A stretch of DNA of 35,262 nt from Pseudomonadota bacterium (GTDB lineage: Bacteria; Bdellovibrionota_B; Oligoflexia; Oligoflexales; CAIYRB01). Shown here in pieces: positions 24,043 to 31,161 of the stretch (the stretch's first letter is position 1; each line of letters begins with the position of its first letter). The stretch covers positions 1 through 35,262 of the forward strand of contig JAPLFY010000097.1 of assembly GCA_026390435.1 (NCBI GenBank), read 5' to 3'. The notes beneath the pieces were generated by a model. That model was given only the letters and a program-made list of their open reading frames with translations, was not told where the DNA came from and searched no databases. Position numbers and translations under genes: made by a program.

Positions 24043-25682
24043 GTCATAGCGAACTGGATATCGTCGGGGATTATGTGTGGGATGCTGACTTTGCTCGCGC
24101 TGTTGATCACAGCAGCACGGAAAGTTTCGGCATTCCAAGTCGCGTCTTGATGGAGATGGCCGGTCGCGGCGTCGCCGACGCAATACTCGACCTCGATGTC
24201 GACGCGGCCGATGGGACACCGATCATAGTCCTTGCCGGCCCTGGCAATAACGGCGGTGACGCCTTAGTTGCCGCGCGTTGGCTGGCGGAGGCTGGGTGCG
24301 AAGTTCACACATATTTGGTGAGCGAAACCGCTGACGCTAAGTTAAGCCCACTCGCAGATGCCCAGCTGACCTGCCTGAGAGCTGCAGGTTACGCGGTGGA
24401 AAATTATCGGCGAGGGGCATTAGGACGCTTCAAAAGGGCCGAGCCGATCGTAGTCGATGGCGTCTTAGGTCTCGGCATAAGCCGCCCCCTAGATCCCAAA
24501 GGTCTGATCTTTGCCGCCCTGGCGGAGGCCGCAACACTCGGCAACCGCACCACCATAGCAGTCGATATTCCGAGTGGTCTAGACGCCAACAGCGGAGCGA
24601 TGCAGCAGATTCCGCTCAGAGCAGACTTAACGGTCACCTTTGGCGGCAAAAAAATCGCGCATGTGATCGCGCCCGCCCGCGACGACTGCGGCGAGGTCAT
24701 GGTCATAGATATCGGCTTTCCCTCTGCTGCCATCAGCAGCGTCGCGGCAAAACAACCGCCACCTTTTATCGTCCCCGATGGGCGCGAACTCATCTTGCGG
24801 AATCCGTGGGCAGATCTCAAGCGCAGCGCACACAAATACGACCGTGGCCACGTTTTGGTCATCGGTGGTAGCCCAGGCAAGACGGGCGCCCCTCTACTTG
24901 CTGCTATGAGTGCTCTGCGCTGCGGTGCTGGATGGGTCACTGTCGCAATGCCTGAGTCAGCCCTTGCGACCCTACGCGGTGATGTACCCAGGGAGCTAGT
25001 CTTTGAAAACTTGTTTAACGGCGAAGAGCTAAACTCACTTGCTTTAGCAAAGTTTCTGACAGAACGTCGCGTCCGCGCCGTCGTGATCGGTCCAGGTTGT
25101 ATGACTAGCCCGCTCAATGCCGCCGTAGTCGCTGAGTTAGCAGCATTTACTAGTACCGGCGACAATCTGGTGGTCCTCGATGCCGGCGCCGTACACGGAG
25201 CCTTGCCTCTACTTACCGGTGCCGACCTCGATAGCCGGAGCTGGCTACTCACCCCGCATCCAGGAGAGTGGCAGCAGCTGAGTAAAACGCCGCCGCCAGC
25301 ACCTCTAACGAATGCCGCGCTGAAAAACACACGGGAGATCGCCGAAAGCCTCGGGGTTACTTTGCTTTATAAGCACGCCACACCGATCGTGGTCACCGGC
25401 GAGCAAAAGCTACCTGCATTTGTCTTAACCGAGGGCGGAATAGCACTCGCGCGTGCAGGCTCTGGAGATTTACTCGCAGGTGCGGCTGCCGCGCATGGTG
25501 CAATTGGGGTGAGCGCAACACTATCCGTGCTCAGGGCGCAGACCGTGATTGCTTGGGCAGCACGCCTGGCGGCTGACAAGCGCGGCGAACACGCAGTTCT
25601 AGCGCAAGATATCCTGGCTCACATCGGCCAGGTGGTACATGCGGCAGAAGCAGCAATGGATGCTGACGAGGATGACGGCTAG
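24039..25682 (+). CDS. nnr: bifunctional NAD(P)HX epimerase / ADP-dependent dehydratase
   Basis: Metabolite-repair enzyme that restores hydrated NADH and NADPH. The N-terminal YjeF_N domain (about 1-225) has the epimerase motif LAGPGNNGGDA and the substrate segment VDIPSGLDANSG. The C-terminal ribokinase-like domain (about 245-535) has VIGGSPGKTGAP, GPGC, LTPHPGEW and the catalytic GSGDLLAG. The length of 547 residues is slightly above the E. coli enzyme and all main motifs are kept, so both activities are likely. The ATG overlaps the preceding stop. It converges on the rhodanese gene, with 11 bases between. Confidence 0.93.
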   Translation: MSHSELDIVGDYVWDADFARAVDHSSTESFGIPSRVLMEMAGRGVADAILDLDVDAADGTPIIVLAGPGNNGGDALVAARWLAEAGCEVHTYLVSETADAKLSPLADAQLTCLRAAGYAVENYRRGALGRFKRAEPIVVDGVLGLGISRPLDPKGLIFAALAEAATLGNRTTIAVDIPSGLDANSGAMQQIPLRADLTVTFGGKKIAHVIAPARDDCGEVMVIDIGFPSAAISSVAAKQPPPFIVPDGRELILRNPWADLKRSAHKYDRGHVLVIGGSPGKTGAPLLAAMSALRCGAGWVTVAMPESALATLRGDVPRELVFENLFNGEELNSLALAKFLTERRVRAVVIGPGCMTSPLNAAVVAELAAFTSTGDNLVVLDAGAVHGALPLLTGADLDSRSWLLTPHPGEWQQLSKTPPPAPLTNAALKNTREIAESLGVTLLYKHATPIVVTGEQKLPAFVLTEGGIALARAGSGDLLAGAAAAHGAIGVSATLSVLRAQTVIAWAARLAADKRGEHAVLAQDILAHIGQVVHAAEAAMDADEDDG

Positions 25683-25693
25683 GCTACCAGCTC

Positions 25694-26227
25694 TCAGTAA
25701 CGCGCCATCGCCGTGTCCACTTCGACCGCCCAGAGGTCGACGCCGCCGGCGAGACTGGTCGCTGTCTCAACTCCTTGTTGGCGGAGGAACAGCGCCGCAC
25801 TTAAAGAACGCACCCCGTGGTGGCAGATGGTGACAACTTTCTTAGCCAGCCGCAGTTGCGGCAATAGCGCAGGATAGTTAGCCTCAGTCAGCAAGATGCT
25901 GTCAGGGAGGTGACAAATATCGTACTCCCACCGTTCACGGACATCGACGAGAACTGGACGAGCAGGATCACCTAATGGGCTAGCCGCTAACAGATCCTGC
26001 AGATTTTTAGGCGCGATCTCAATTCCTGCACTCATCTCAATGATGCTCCTAAACTTGGCGGTGACGGTGCCCTGGTCTTGCCCTATCATGGCAGCGACGT
26101 CTGCAATGGTCTCTGGGCGCTTTGCCTCTGGCTGCAACCACGGCGGAGGCACATTAAAGATCTCGTCGAGGACCATATCTAAGTGGTGAATTGGCAGATC
26201 GGCTAGGCGAGTTTGTGGATCCAACAT
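25694..26227 (-). CDS. rhodanese-domain protein
   Basis: Single-domain sulfurtransferase-like protein of about 177 residues. The rhodanese fold is visible from LVDVRERWEYDICHLPDSILL to the active-site loop CHHGVRS (Cys135) and SLAGGVDLWA. The first 80 residues form a separate helical segment (ETIADVAAMIGQDQGTVTAKFRSI) of unknown role. The persulfide-forming Cys is present; the loop length matches rhodanese rather than Cdc25 phosphatases. The ATG at 26227 is chosen because AAGG is upstream and it keeps clear of the divergent gene at 26277; a longer frame to 26302 would overlap that gene. Confidence 0.82.
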   Translation of the reverse strand: MLDPQTRLADLPIHHLDMVLDEIFNVPPPWLQPEAKRPETIADVAAMIGQDQGTVTAKFRSIIEMSAGIEIAPKNLQDLLAASPLGDPARPVLVDVRERWEYDICHLPDSILLTEANYPALLPQLRLAKKVVTICHHGVRSLSAALFLRQQGVETATSLAGGVDLWAVEVDTAMARY

Positions 26228-26276
26228 GCTTGCCTTCGGTTCATCAAGTACTTGAGTTGTCACGATGGAGAGCCCC

Positions 26277-26804
26277 ATGCAAATGCCGCAATCAACAGTC
26301 ATACCCTACGGCGACAAAACGCCAGACTTAGGTGCCAATGTTTTTGTCGCCAGCGGTGCCAGACTCATCGGCGATTTGGTCATCGGCGACGACAGCAGTA
26401 TTTGGTTCAATACCGTAGTTCGCGCCGATGTTCATTACATCAGAATCGGCGCCCGAACAAATATCCAGGATAACTCTACCGTTCATGTCACCAGCGGCCG
26501 CTACCCTTGCATCATTGGCAACGATGTAACTGTTGGTCACAACGCCTTGCTACATGCCTGTACTGTCGAGGATTTTTGCCTAATCGGCATGGGGGCCATC
26601 ATCTTGGATGCGGCCGTCATTGGCCGAGAATCGCTAGTAGGCGCAGGCGCCCTGGTCACTTCGGGTAAGACGTTTCCGCCGCGCTCCCTGATTATGGGCT
26701 CGCCGGCACGGGTAGTCCGCACCCTTACGGACAAAGAAGTCGAAGGCTTGCATGAGTCTGCGGCGAATTATGTAGGCACTGCTCGCAGCTACATGCCCAG
26801 CTAA
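26277..26804 (+). CDS. gamma-carbonic-anhydrase-family hexapeptide protein
   Basis: Trimeric left-handed beta-helix protein of the YrdA/PaaY/CaiE group. Hexapeptide repeats are obvious (IGDLVIGDDSSIWFNTVVRADV, IGARTNIQDNSTVHV). The three metal ligands are probably His70, His88 and His93 (STVHV, GHNALLH). The C-terminal GSPARVVR segment is a family marker. The 175-residue length is normal. Real carbonic anhydrase activity cannot be assumed; many members have lost it. GGAG is six bases before the ATG at 26277; an ATG at 26265 is possible. Confidence 0.9.
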   Translation: MQMPQSTVIPYGDKTPDLGANVFVASGARLIGDLVIGDDSSIWFNTVVRADVHYIRIGARTNIQDNSTVHVTSGRYPCIIGNDVTVGHNALLHACTVEDFCLIGMGAIILDAAVIGRESLVGAGALVTSGKTFPPRSLIMGSPARVVRTLTDKEVEGLHESAANYVGTARSYMPS

Positions 26805-26900
26805 TCGGACTGTGATCTGCGCGGCTCAATCTGGCCATGACTAGCCCCCTCCGTTACTACCCAATATTACTGATATAAACGAATTTATTGTAAATTAGCC

Positions 26901-26928
26901 TAAAGCTTTCCCCTCGAAATACCGATAA
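26901..26928 (+). promoter_or_regulatory. sigma-28-like promoter before the lipoprotein cluster
   Basis: TAAAGCTT, 12 bases, ACCGATAA: seven of eight matches in each half to the FliA consensus, but the spacer is one base longer than the usual 11. It is 61 bases before the ATG at 26990. Confidence 0.4.
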
Positions 26929-26989
26929 GCCTGTCAGCACACAACATCACAGTCCAAATCTCATAGAGTTTGATCTTGGGGGGCCACAT

Positions 26990-27682
<693 letters not shown>

Positions 27683-27779
27683 TAGCTTTGGCAGACAGCA
27701 ATGTTTCTTGGGCGAAGATCAACTCATGAATCAGCACACACAACAGTCCATAATCAGCGATAAGCCTTGGAGGTCTCTG

Positions 27780-28439
27780 ATGATACGCCTGGCCTTGATA
27801 CCACTAACTGTCAGTTTCCTGAGCCTTTCAGCCTGCAGCGATCCGAGCAGCGCACCAGCGCCCGTCACGGCGAAGGCAGAAACTAATGCTAGTACTAGCG
27901 GCTCGGCTGGCAACAAAAAGCTAGGTGCCAACGATCCACTCGGAGCCCTTTTTGGTAGCGATGAACAAAAGAAGGCGGGCGAGACTAGAGGGCAGCTCGT
28001 GGGTCAGCTAAATAATGAAGTAGCCACCCTATATGGTCGTTTAGAGAACGCGAAAAGAACCTGCTTCGGATTTCAAAAAGAAATAAACAGTTTGCAGACC
28101 AAGATGATTATGGACCTTGGCACCAAAACCTTGGCAGGTGGGGCTGTATCAGCGATTGGGATCGGCGCCGACGGCGCAGCAGCGGCAGCTCTTGGCGATG
28201 GCAAGAGTTCGTCTATCGGCGGAGCCATCGGGTCGGCCGGAACAGATGCCTTCAAATCTTTGGGAGAAGGCGTAAGTGGTGACATCAATAAAGCCGACAT
28301 CAAAGACGGTGTTGCTTCAATCAGCGGTGTGATTGGCAACAACATGAGTGATTGCTTCGCATACAGCAAGAACCTCATGACTACAATCGCGCAAAAAACG
28401 GCGCAAATCAACGACATGAACGCTCTCGGTACGGAGTAA
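27780..28439 (+). CDS. lipoprotein 2 of a three-gene set
   Basis: A 219-residue protein with a clear signal peptide and lipobox (MIRLALIPLTVSFLSLSAC). An Ala/Ser/Pro-rich linker leads to the block NDPLGALFG shared with lipoprotein 1, a helix (QLVGQLNNEVATLYGRLENA), a Gly/Ala-rich core (AGGAVSAIGIGADGAAAAALG), then a Cys-containing helical end (IAQKTAQINDMNALG). Two Cys (RTCFG, SDCFA) flank the core. The start at 27780 is supported by GGAGG six bases upstream; longer frames from 27726 or 27642 lack ribosome-binding sites. Function unknown; clearly related in plan to lipoprotein 1. Confidence 0.78.
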   Translation: MIRLALIPLTVSFLSLSACSDPSSAPAPVTAKAETNASTSGSAGNKKLGANDPLGALFGSDEQKKAGETRGQLVGQLNNEVATLYGRLENAKRTCFGFQKEINSLQTKMIMDLGTKTLAGGAVSAIGIGADGAAAAALGDGKSSSIGGAIGSAGTDAFKSLGEGVSGDINKADIKDGVASISGVIGNNMSDCFAYSKNLMTTIAQKTAQINDMNALGTE

Positions 28440-28492
28440 CAAAAACTTACGCATAAAGTTTAGGAAGATCGACGATTTTGGGAGGACACAAT

Positions 28493-29143
28493 ATGCGATA
28501 CCAAATAAAAACAAAAATCTTAGCGCTGACCACAGCGGTGAGTTTTAGTGTCACAGCTTGCAGCAGCAACGATTCCGTGCAGGGACTTAAAACCCCATCA
28601 GCCTCGACAGCGCAGTTCGGCTCAGTATCGACGGATAATGACGGAGAAGACGACCAGGATCAGGCTCTGAGAGACGCTTCGGCAGGCTCAAATTCAGATG
28701 CTCTATCTCGCGCCAAAACGATGGACGACCTGAATCAGCAAATCAATCGTGACTACGCGATGCTTTCGTTAGCAGAAAAAACTAAGGTCGAACTAGAGGT
28801 CAAACTAGCTGACGTTAAAACTAAAAAAATCACCGCCGATAGCGGTGCTGTCTGGGGCCAGGGCATTGCTGCAGCCGGCCTCGTCGCGCTGGGCATCACT
28901 GCAATCGTTTTGACTGGTGGAATAGCAGCCGCAATTATTCCGCTAGCTGGAGCTGTGGGCGCTGGTGGGGTAGCAGTCTCGTCGGGAATATCTAACGCTC
29001 AAACTGCGGACCAGGTTGCAAAAATAACCAAAGAGATCACCACTGCGCAAGTAGAAGTAAACAAGAAAATCGAAGAATTAAAAGCAAAAATCGCCCAAGA
29101 ACAAGCTCAACAAAGTGAACTTATCAAATCTGGGGCGAACTAA
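28493..29143 (+). CDS. lipoprotein 3 of a three-gene set, with long hydrophobic core
   Basis: A 216-residue protein with signal peptide and lipobox (VSFSVTAC). An acidic linker (DNDGEDDQDQA) is followed by a coiled-coil helix (about 70-110), a 45-residue hydrophobic Gly/Ala-rich stretch (about 118-165: GIAAAGLVALGITAIVLTGG and onward) able to form a membrane hairpin, and a second coiled coil rich in Lys/Glu/Gln to the end. This helix-hairpin-helix plan is reminiscent of alpha-pore-forming proteins, but no homology can be claimed. GGGAGG is seven bases before the ATG. The stop codon lies within the target duplication of the IS element. Confidence 0.78.
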   Translation: MRYQIKTKILALTTAVSFSVTACSSNDSVQGLKTPSASTAQFGSVSTDNDGEDDQDQALRDASAGSNSDALSRAKTMDDLNQQINRDYAMLSLAEKTKVELEVKLADVKTKKITADSGAVWGQGIAAAGLVALGITAIVLTGGIAAAIIPLAGAVGAGGVAVSSGISNAQTADQVAKITKEITTAQVEVNKKIEELKAKIAQEQAQQSELIKSGAN

Positions 29144-29146
29144 TCT

Positions 29147-29173
29147 TAAACTGCCCCCATTAACTGGTGATGG
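29147..29173 (+). repeat. left terminal inverted repeat of the IS
   Basis: Begins TAAACTGC and contains TTAACTGG at its centre; matches the right end (30153-30179, reverse complement) at 22 of 27 positions. Confidence 0.85.
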
Positions 29174-29185
29174 AGATACCTATAG

Positions 29186-30079
29186 TCAGGTCATCATGAG
29201 CGGATTTTTAGCCCTAAAAATCAGTTGATTGTGCCACCAGGCATAGAGATGAACCAGGCAGCCCAGTCGGTCCACGCGCTTGGTGGTGCACCATGTGCGG
29301 CGACTGAGCCGCTTAATGCGGTCACGAAACATCGCGCATGTATGATTCAGCGTAAAAAGTGGGTCGCGACCGCCCCGCTTGAGTTCGCCCTGTCCCACGA
29401 CGCAGCCTTTGCGACCTTTATAGGTTTCATGTTTCAGCTGTTTTCCAAATATTTTCCTCACGTAACCAGGGTAACGCGGGCATTTATCCGACTTGAGCAA
29501 AGTGACTGCCGGGCAAAGCCGATGCACTTCACTGAGGACTCGGCGCATAGTTTCGGGCCGGTCATCCTGTCTTTTGCCGTAGCGTTTTCTCGCTATAGGC
29601 GCAAGTTTTCCCTTTGCAGGCATCACTGCGACCTCGGCCGCAATGACGCACCGATTGGCAGCGTTCACAGCAATGGCGATCGCGACTGGTTTGCATTTTG
29701 AGTGCTCGAACGTTTCCATTTCATCAAATATGACTGTTTCAATCGGCGCGGACTTAGCAATGTCATCAGATGAGCGCGCTAATAGATGCATCTGAGCTCT
29801 TGCACCAAGGCGCACTAATTTATTTGCGACTGTGGTTTGCGTGCATCGGAGTGAGCGTGCGCAGCCCCTCTGAGAGACTCCTTCCATGAGCAGGCGCATA
29901 ATTTTTTGGGTCAAATGGGGCTTACGTTCACGGTAGGTTAAGGCACCGGTTTGCGCAGAGAATTTGCGCTTACAGGCACGACAGCGGTACCTCTGGACCC
30001 GCTTTATATGACCAACAGCTCTTGGGAAAAATCCGTCTTTTACAACGCGACTCTTAGGATCTTTACAATGTGGGCACAT
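29186..30079 (-). CDS. IS1-family-like transposase
   Basis: A 297-residue single-frame transposase. An N-terminal zinc ribbon (CPHC ... CRACKRKFS) is followed by a helix-turn-helix (GVSQRGCARSLRCTQTTVANKL), as in IS1 InsA, and by the catalytic core of InsB type: IFDEMETFE with the first Asp, KSDKCPRYPGY with the second Asp, and FRDRIKRLSRRTWCTTK near the end. The position aligning with the third acidic residue of IS1 (Glu in IERN) is Asn (LNHT). No frameshift is needed, unlike classic IS1. GGAG six bases before the ATG is part of a hairpin. Both terminal repeats are present, so the copy looks complete. Confidence 0.85.
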   Translation of the reverse strand: MCPHCKDPKSRVVKDGFFPRAVGHIKRVQRYRCRACKRKFSAQTGALTYRERKPHLTQKIMRLLMEGVSQRGCARSLRCTQTTVANKLVRLGARAQMHLLARSSDDIAKSAPIETVIFDEMETFEHSKCKPVAIAIAVNAANRCVIAAEVAVMPAKGKLAPIARKRYGKRQDDRPETMRRVLSEVHRLCPAVTLLKSDKCPRYPGYVRKIFGKQLKHETYKGRKGCVVGQGELKRGGRDPLFTLNHTCAMFRDRIKRLSRRTWCTTKRVDRLGCLVHLYAWWHNQLIFRAKNPLMMT

Positions 30080-30087
30080 AACTTTCT

Positions 30088-30105
30088 CCGCCGATTTATC
30101 GGCGG
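30088..30105 (-). promoter_or_regulatory. hairpin covering the transposase ribosome-binding site
   Basis: CCGCCGAT-TT-ATCGGCGG is a perfect dyad whose minus-strand copy runs into GGAG, the Shine-Dalgarno sequence of the transposase. Transcripts entering from outside would fold here and hide part of the site, a known way for IS elements to limit transposase synthesis. Confidence 0.5.
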
Positions 30106-30152
30106 CTGTTATGGCTCAAACTCGCTCTGATAGGAAACGACATCAGATTGCT

Positions 30153-30179
30153 CGATCCCCAGTTAACGGTAGCAGTTTA
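30153..30179 (-). repeat. right terminal inverted repeat of the IS
   Basis: Reverse complement begins TAAACTGC and includes TTAACTGG; 22 of 27 positions match the left end at 29147-29173. Confidence 0.85.
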
Positions 30180-30218
30180 AATTAATCTTGTTATTCACTT
30201 GTATCAAATTTACCAAAA

Positions 30219-30980
30219 TTACTGCGCAGCAACACTGGAATTGCCGCTAATTAGAGCGCGAGCTAGCCATGCTTTGACTGGTATAGAGAGTGCACTAATA
30301 GTGCGGCTGCCTTGCTCTTCTGGATAATAAAACGATACGGTGTCTGCAATCATGCGAGTGTCCTCATGTGCCGTACCGAAACGGTGCGCATTGGTCAATT
30401 CATGCACATAAGCTTGACGTTCAGCAGTGCCTGTTCCGTCCAAGCCGACTAAATCCATTAAATAGATAGCTAAGAAATTCTGCTGGCAGTGAACCTCGAC
30501 CTCGTGCGCGATAGTCGAGCCGAGTAGCGCCCAGCTACTGAATGCTGCTGGACCAATAGTCACTTTGGCTTTGTCCATGAACGGTGATCTGGTGGTTAAA
30601 CCGCGGTCCTGCATACCAGTATCGAGCATTGGTGCGTCAGCACTACTGGGTATCTCGATACCGTAGATACGCATGGCTAAATCGATACTTTCCTGGGTCA
30701 CCGGGGGCGGACCCACAGGAGCACTGGCATCTACTTGCGCAGCGGCGTGTTCAAAGGCGCGCTTTTGGCCGAGTTCATGATGAGCATGAAACAGCACAGC
30801 GACGATGGCGCCTGTGGCGAAGACGACGCGGTAATGAGTGATAAAATTACGAGACCATGCCGATAGCAGGGGGGGGGAAGAAGAGGACACATTCAACTCC
30901 ACAACAGCAACAACAGGAGGAGGGGCAACAGAAGGCAGCAAGAGGACAACGTAGACGAGGGCTATACCGAACTGGACCAC
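30219..30980 (-). CDS. membrane protein with zinc-peptidase-like HExxxH motif
   Basis: About 253 residues. Two hydrophobic N-terminal segments (IALVYVVLLLPSVAPPPVVAVV and VVFATGAIVAVLF) suggest membrane anchoring. The C-terminal domain has STIAHEVEVHCQQNF, then GTAERQAYVHELTNA about 20 residues on, a pattern like metal-dependent peptidases (two His plus Glu, then a Glu-containing helix), though the spacing HExxxH is not the classical HExxH. Similar layouts occur in Rhs-associated toxin domains, as I recall. The GTG at 30980 has no clear ribosome-binding site. A C9 run inside the N-terminal coding part could cause frameshifts. Family and function unproven. Confidence 0.5.
   Translation of the reverse strand: MVQFGIALVYVVLLLPSVAPPPVVAVVELNVSSSSPPLLSAWSRNFITHYRVVFATGAIVAVLFHAHHELGQKRAFEHAAAQVDASAPVGPPPVTQESIDLAMRIYGIEIPSSADAPMLDTGMQDRGLTTRSPFMDKAKVTIGPAAFSSWALLGSTIAHEVEVHCQQNFLAIYLMDLVGLDGTGTAERQAYVHELTNAHRFGTAHEDTRMIADTVSFYYPEEQGSRTISALSIPVKAWLARALISGNSSVAAQ
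30869..30877. repeat. nine-base G homopolymer (C9 in the coding strand)
   Basis: The tract lies about 35 codons into the membrane protein at 30219-30980, between the two hydrophobic segments. Gain or loss of one base would shift the reading frame upstream of the putative peptidase domain, so it is a candidate phase-variation site or an assembly weak point. Confidence 0.85.
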
Positions 30981-31113
30981 TACTGTTTCAGCAGTGGCTC
31001 ACTCAGACATAGAGCAACAACTGGGCCAAACCCCAGGGCTCACGTAAATTAAGTCATATTTGATACTTAGGGGTACGGGCACGACGAGGCTTAGGCACCC
31101 GATGTTTGTGCAT

Positions 31114-31152
31114 CTGTCAAAAAATTAGTCATGCTGGTCACAAAATTGACAG
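31114..31152. promoter_or_regulatory. interrupted inverted repeat CTGTCAA...TTGACAG
   Basis: Seven-base arms separated by 25 bases, in the gap between the uvrA stop and the membrane-protein gene, both on the minus strand. The left arm reads TTGACA on the minus strand, a perfect -35 hexamer, but no good -10 follows at 17 bases. It could be an operator or the end structure of the uvrA transcript. Confidence 0.25.
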
Positions 31153-31161
31153 CTCATCAAC

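Larger units (their letters stand above)
29138..30188. mobile_element. IS1-like insertion sequence with 9-bp target duplication
   Basis: Element 29147-30179 (1033 bp) with terminal inverted repeats and a single transposase gene on the minus strand. The flanks AACTAATCT (29138-29146) and AATTAATCT (30180-30188) match at eight of nine bases and are read as a target-site duplication; 9 bp is usual for IS1. The left copy contains the TAA stop of lipoprotein 3. Length is greater than classic IS1 (about 0.77 kb). Confidence 0.82.

Noticed and set aside
24404-25330. A 308-residue open frame antisense to nnr
   Set aside because: It mirrors the nnr coding frame, is Arg/Ser/Pro-rich without domain signals and has no ribosome-binding site; nnr itself is certain.
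28454-28478. TAAAGTTT followed by GACGATTT, resembling a sigma-28 promoter before lipoprotein 3
   Set aside because: The spacer is only nine bases and the start of transcription would fall almost on the ribosome-binding site.
29225-29701. A 158-residue frame on the plus strand inside the IS
   Set aside because: It is the complement of the transposase gene, whose zinc ribbon and catalytic motifs are clear.
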